From Clostridioides difficile (lineage in GTDB: Bacteria; Bacillota; Clostridia; Peptostreptococcales; Peptostreptococcaceae): a stretch of DNA of 64,000 bases. The notes below the pieces were generated by a model that did no database searches, was not told the DNA's origin, and saw only the letters and a program-made list of their open reading frames with translations. The translations under genes were made by a program, and so were the position numbers. Shown here piece by piece: positions 62,875 through 64,000 of the stretch (position 1 is its first letter; every line of letters begins with the position of its first letter). The DNA lies in assembly GCF_001299635.1 (NCBI RefSeq), contig NZ_JRHN01000054.1, forward strand, positions 62,001 to 126,000, in the 5' to 3' direction.

Positions 62875-63579
62875 TTATACATGTGTATAATTACTTTTAT
62901 ACAAGTAATTTGTTAGAATGTATTCCATATATGTCTTTAACACGCTCACTTCTTCGCTTTTGTCTAATAGCTTTATTGTAGAAACTATATCTGCATATCC
63001 AAGTAGTATTATTCCTATAGTATCTTCACCCATTAGATTAAATACATTAATTAATTCTTTTCTACTCAAATCATTTTTCTTATACAAAGACAAAAGTATC
63101 ATGTGATGTCTTACATATTTACTTATAAGTTTATATGTTTCTGTTGATAACTCTAACTTTATCCCCATATTGTCTACTATTTGAGCACCTATTTTTTCAT
63201 GATTTGTAAAATGAACTCTTCCTGTTTCATCTAAAGTCATGCTATCAGGCTTACCTATATCATGTAAAAATATTCCCAACTTTAGTGCATGTAACTTATT
63301 TATACCATCCTCAACATATTCATCTAAATAATTTAACACATGTTCTTTTAAATGTATTGGGAAAAAATCTTTATCATTTAGAACGATTTCTAATTCTCTT
63401 AATGCATTTATAGAGTGCTCAAAGCAATTAACAACATGATATTTACATTCTCCTACAGACTTCATACATTTTACTTTAGGTATTATTTTTTCCAGTTCAT
63501 CCTTTTTATCCAACTCTATAAACGTTTTATGTGTATCTTTTCTCTTTAAACTTTCTATTATAATTTTTTCTATTTCCAT
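62875..63579 (-). CDS. HD-domain phosphohydrolase-like protein
   Basis: A 234-residue protein with an HD metal-binding domain: CFEHSINALREL, ALKLGIFLHDIGKPDSMT, TNHEKIGAQIVDNMG and YVRHHMILL (about 50-165). The motifs resemble the HD part of bacterial CCA-adding enzymes, but the polymerase head is absent, so it is a stand-alone phosphohydrolase or phosphodiesterase. SD GAGGTG before ATG 63579. It follows rsmI by 22 bp and may be co-transcribed. Its substrate is unknown. Confidence 0.85.
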   Translation of the reverse strand: MEIEKIIIESLKRKDTHKTFIELDKKDELEKIIPKVKCMKSVGECKYHVVNCFEHSINALRELEIVLNDKDFFPIHLKEHVLNYLDEYVEDGINKLHALKLGIFLHDIGKPDSMTLDETGRVHFTNHEKIGAQIVDNMGIKLELSTETYKLISKYVRHHMILLSLYKKNDLSRKELINVFNLMGEDTIGIILLGYADIVSTIKLLDKSEEVSVLKTYMEYILTNYLYKSNYTHV

Positions 63580-63601
63580 AAAATCACCTCAGATTCAGGT
63601 T

Positions 63602-64000
63602 TTATAAATCCAGAACTTGTTTATAAACTACATCCTTTTTTAATTTTCTATCTTTACAAACTATTTTTATTGCATCTTTTTTGTTCATACCACTTTCAAT
63701 TAGTTTTAAAACATATTCCCTATCTGTAAGAGCATCATAATCTTCTTTTTTTGACTTTTCACCATGAAAGCCTTCTACTATTAATACGAACTCTCCTCTT
63801 ACTTCTTTTTCATCAAATATTTTTATAACAGTTTCTATATCTTCTCTGATTATCTCTTGATATTTTTTTGTAAGTTCTCTATTTATGGAAATTTTTCTAT
63901 TTCCAAGAATCTTAAACATATCTTTTAGTGTATCCTTCAATCTATGTGGTGATTCATAGAAAATTATAGTTCTACTTTCTTCTTTTATTTCTTCTAGTTG
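63602..64000 (-). CDS. rsmI: RsmI, 16S rRNA (cytidine1402-2'-O)-methyltransferase, C-terminal part
   Basis: The frame is open to the right edge, so the N-terminus lies outside. The visible 132 residues begin QLEEIKEESRTIIFYESPHR, the second half of the SAM-methyltransferase fold, with RLKDTLKDM, GNRKISINRELTKKYQEIIR and GEFVLIVEG, all typical of RsmI (YraL). A short C-terminal helical domain (DREYVLKLIESGMNKKDAI) follows. The TTG or ATG codons inside this frame are not the start. It modifies C1402 of 16S rRNA together with RsmH. Confidence 0.93.
   Translation of the reverse strand, partial: QLEEIKEESRTIIFYESPHRLKDTLKDMFKILGNRKISINRELTKKYQEIIREDIETVIKIFDEKEVRGEFVLIVEGFHGEKSKKEDYDALTDREYVLKLIESGMNKKDAIKIVCKDRKLKKDVVYKQVLDL

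Noticed and set aside
1-64000. Long open frames on the plus strand opposite mfd, pilMN, rho and others
   Set aside because: They overlap well-supported minus-strand genes, lack SD sequences and known motifs, and show the composition of antisense shadows.

Overview
The window is an AT-rich, low-GC Firmicute chromosome segment that I recognise as Clostridioides difficile or a very close relative. The reasons are the gene content (spoIIE, spoVB, spoVT, spoVG, spmAB), the complete primary type IV pilus cluster in the order pilA1-B1-C1-MN-O-V-U-K-T-D1-D2, and a c-di-GMP-II riboswitch ahead of pilA1. Nearly everything is chromosomal core on the minus strand. I saw no insertion sequence, prophage, tRNA, rRNA or CRISPR array.

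Layout from left to right, with minus-strand genes transcribed right to left. 1-6414: partial DUF1385 membrane protein, rpmE, rho, a 36-residue membrane peptide, UTP-glucose-1-phosphate uridylyltransferase and an exported oligoendopeptidase F. 6415-6764: gene-free, with a cluster of DnaA-box-like sequences, three of them exactly 11 bp apart. 6765-17027: the sporulation, division and housekeeping run prsA-spoVT-spoVB-mazG-hup-yabO-yabP-yabQ-divIC-ppx-spoIIE. 17058-21021: mfd and pth. 21035-32602: the type IV pilus locus, fed by a promoter and c-di-GMP-II riboswitch at 32767-32918.

32993-33467 is a self-contained transcription unit with no real gene: a good sigma-A promoter, a roughly 440-nt transcript with a 16-bp long-range helix and a possible pseudoknot, and a terminator. 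I consider this the best novel candidate, an unassigned structured RNA. 33679-39200: prs, glmU, spoVG (with a textbook sigma-H promoter), purR and, on the plus strand, murC. The purR and murC promoters face each other. 39257-45384: a membrane-anchored unknown, a cation diffusion facilitator, a PepT-like peptidase, a very acidic unknown protein, rsmA (ksgA) and rnmV.

45745-56147 is a complete phosphonate operon: phnGHIJKLM (C-P lyase), a PHP-domain phosphoesterase in the place usually held by phnP, and a three-gene ABC importer of the 2-aminoethylphosphonate/iron type with a fused double permease. 56404-59141 holds tatD and metG behind a methionine T-box. 59539-60660 is spmA-spmB. 60792-62687 on the plus strand is nicotinate phosphoribosyltransferase and an Lrp-type regulator. 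62875-64000 is an HD-domain protein and the C-terminal part of rsmI.

Many longest open frames start upstream of the Shine-Dalgarno sequence. Starts were therefore moved to the codon 5-9 bases after the SD, which includes TTG or GTG starts for rho, prsA, pilB1, pilV, pilK, hup, phnG, phnJ and others. All functional calls rest on reading motifs and gene order by eye; no database search was run.
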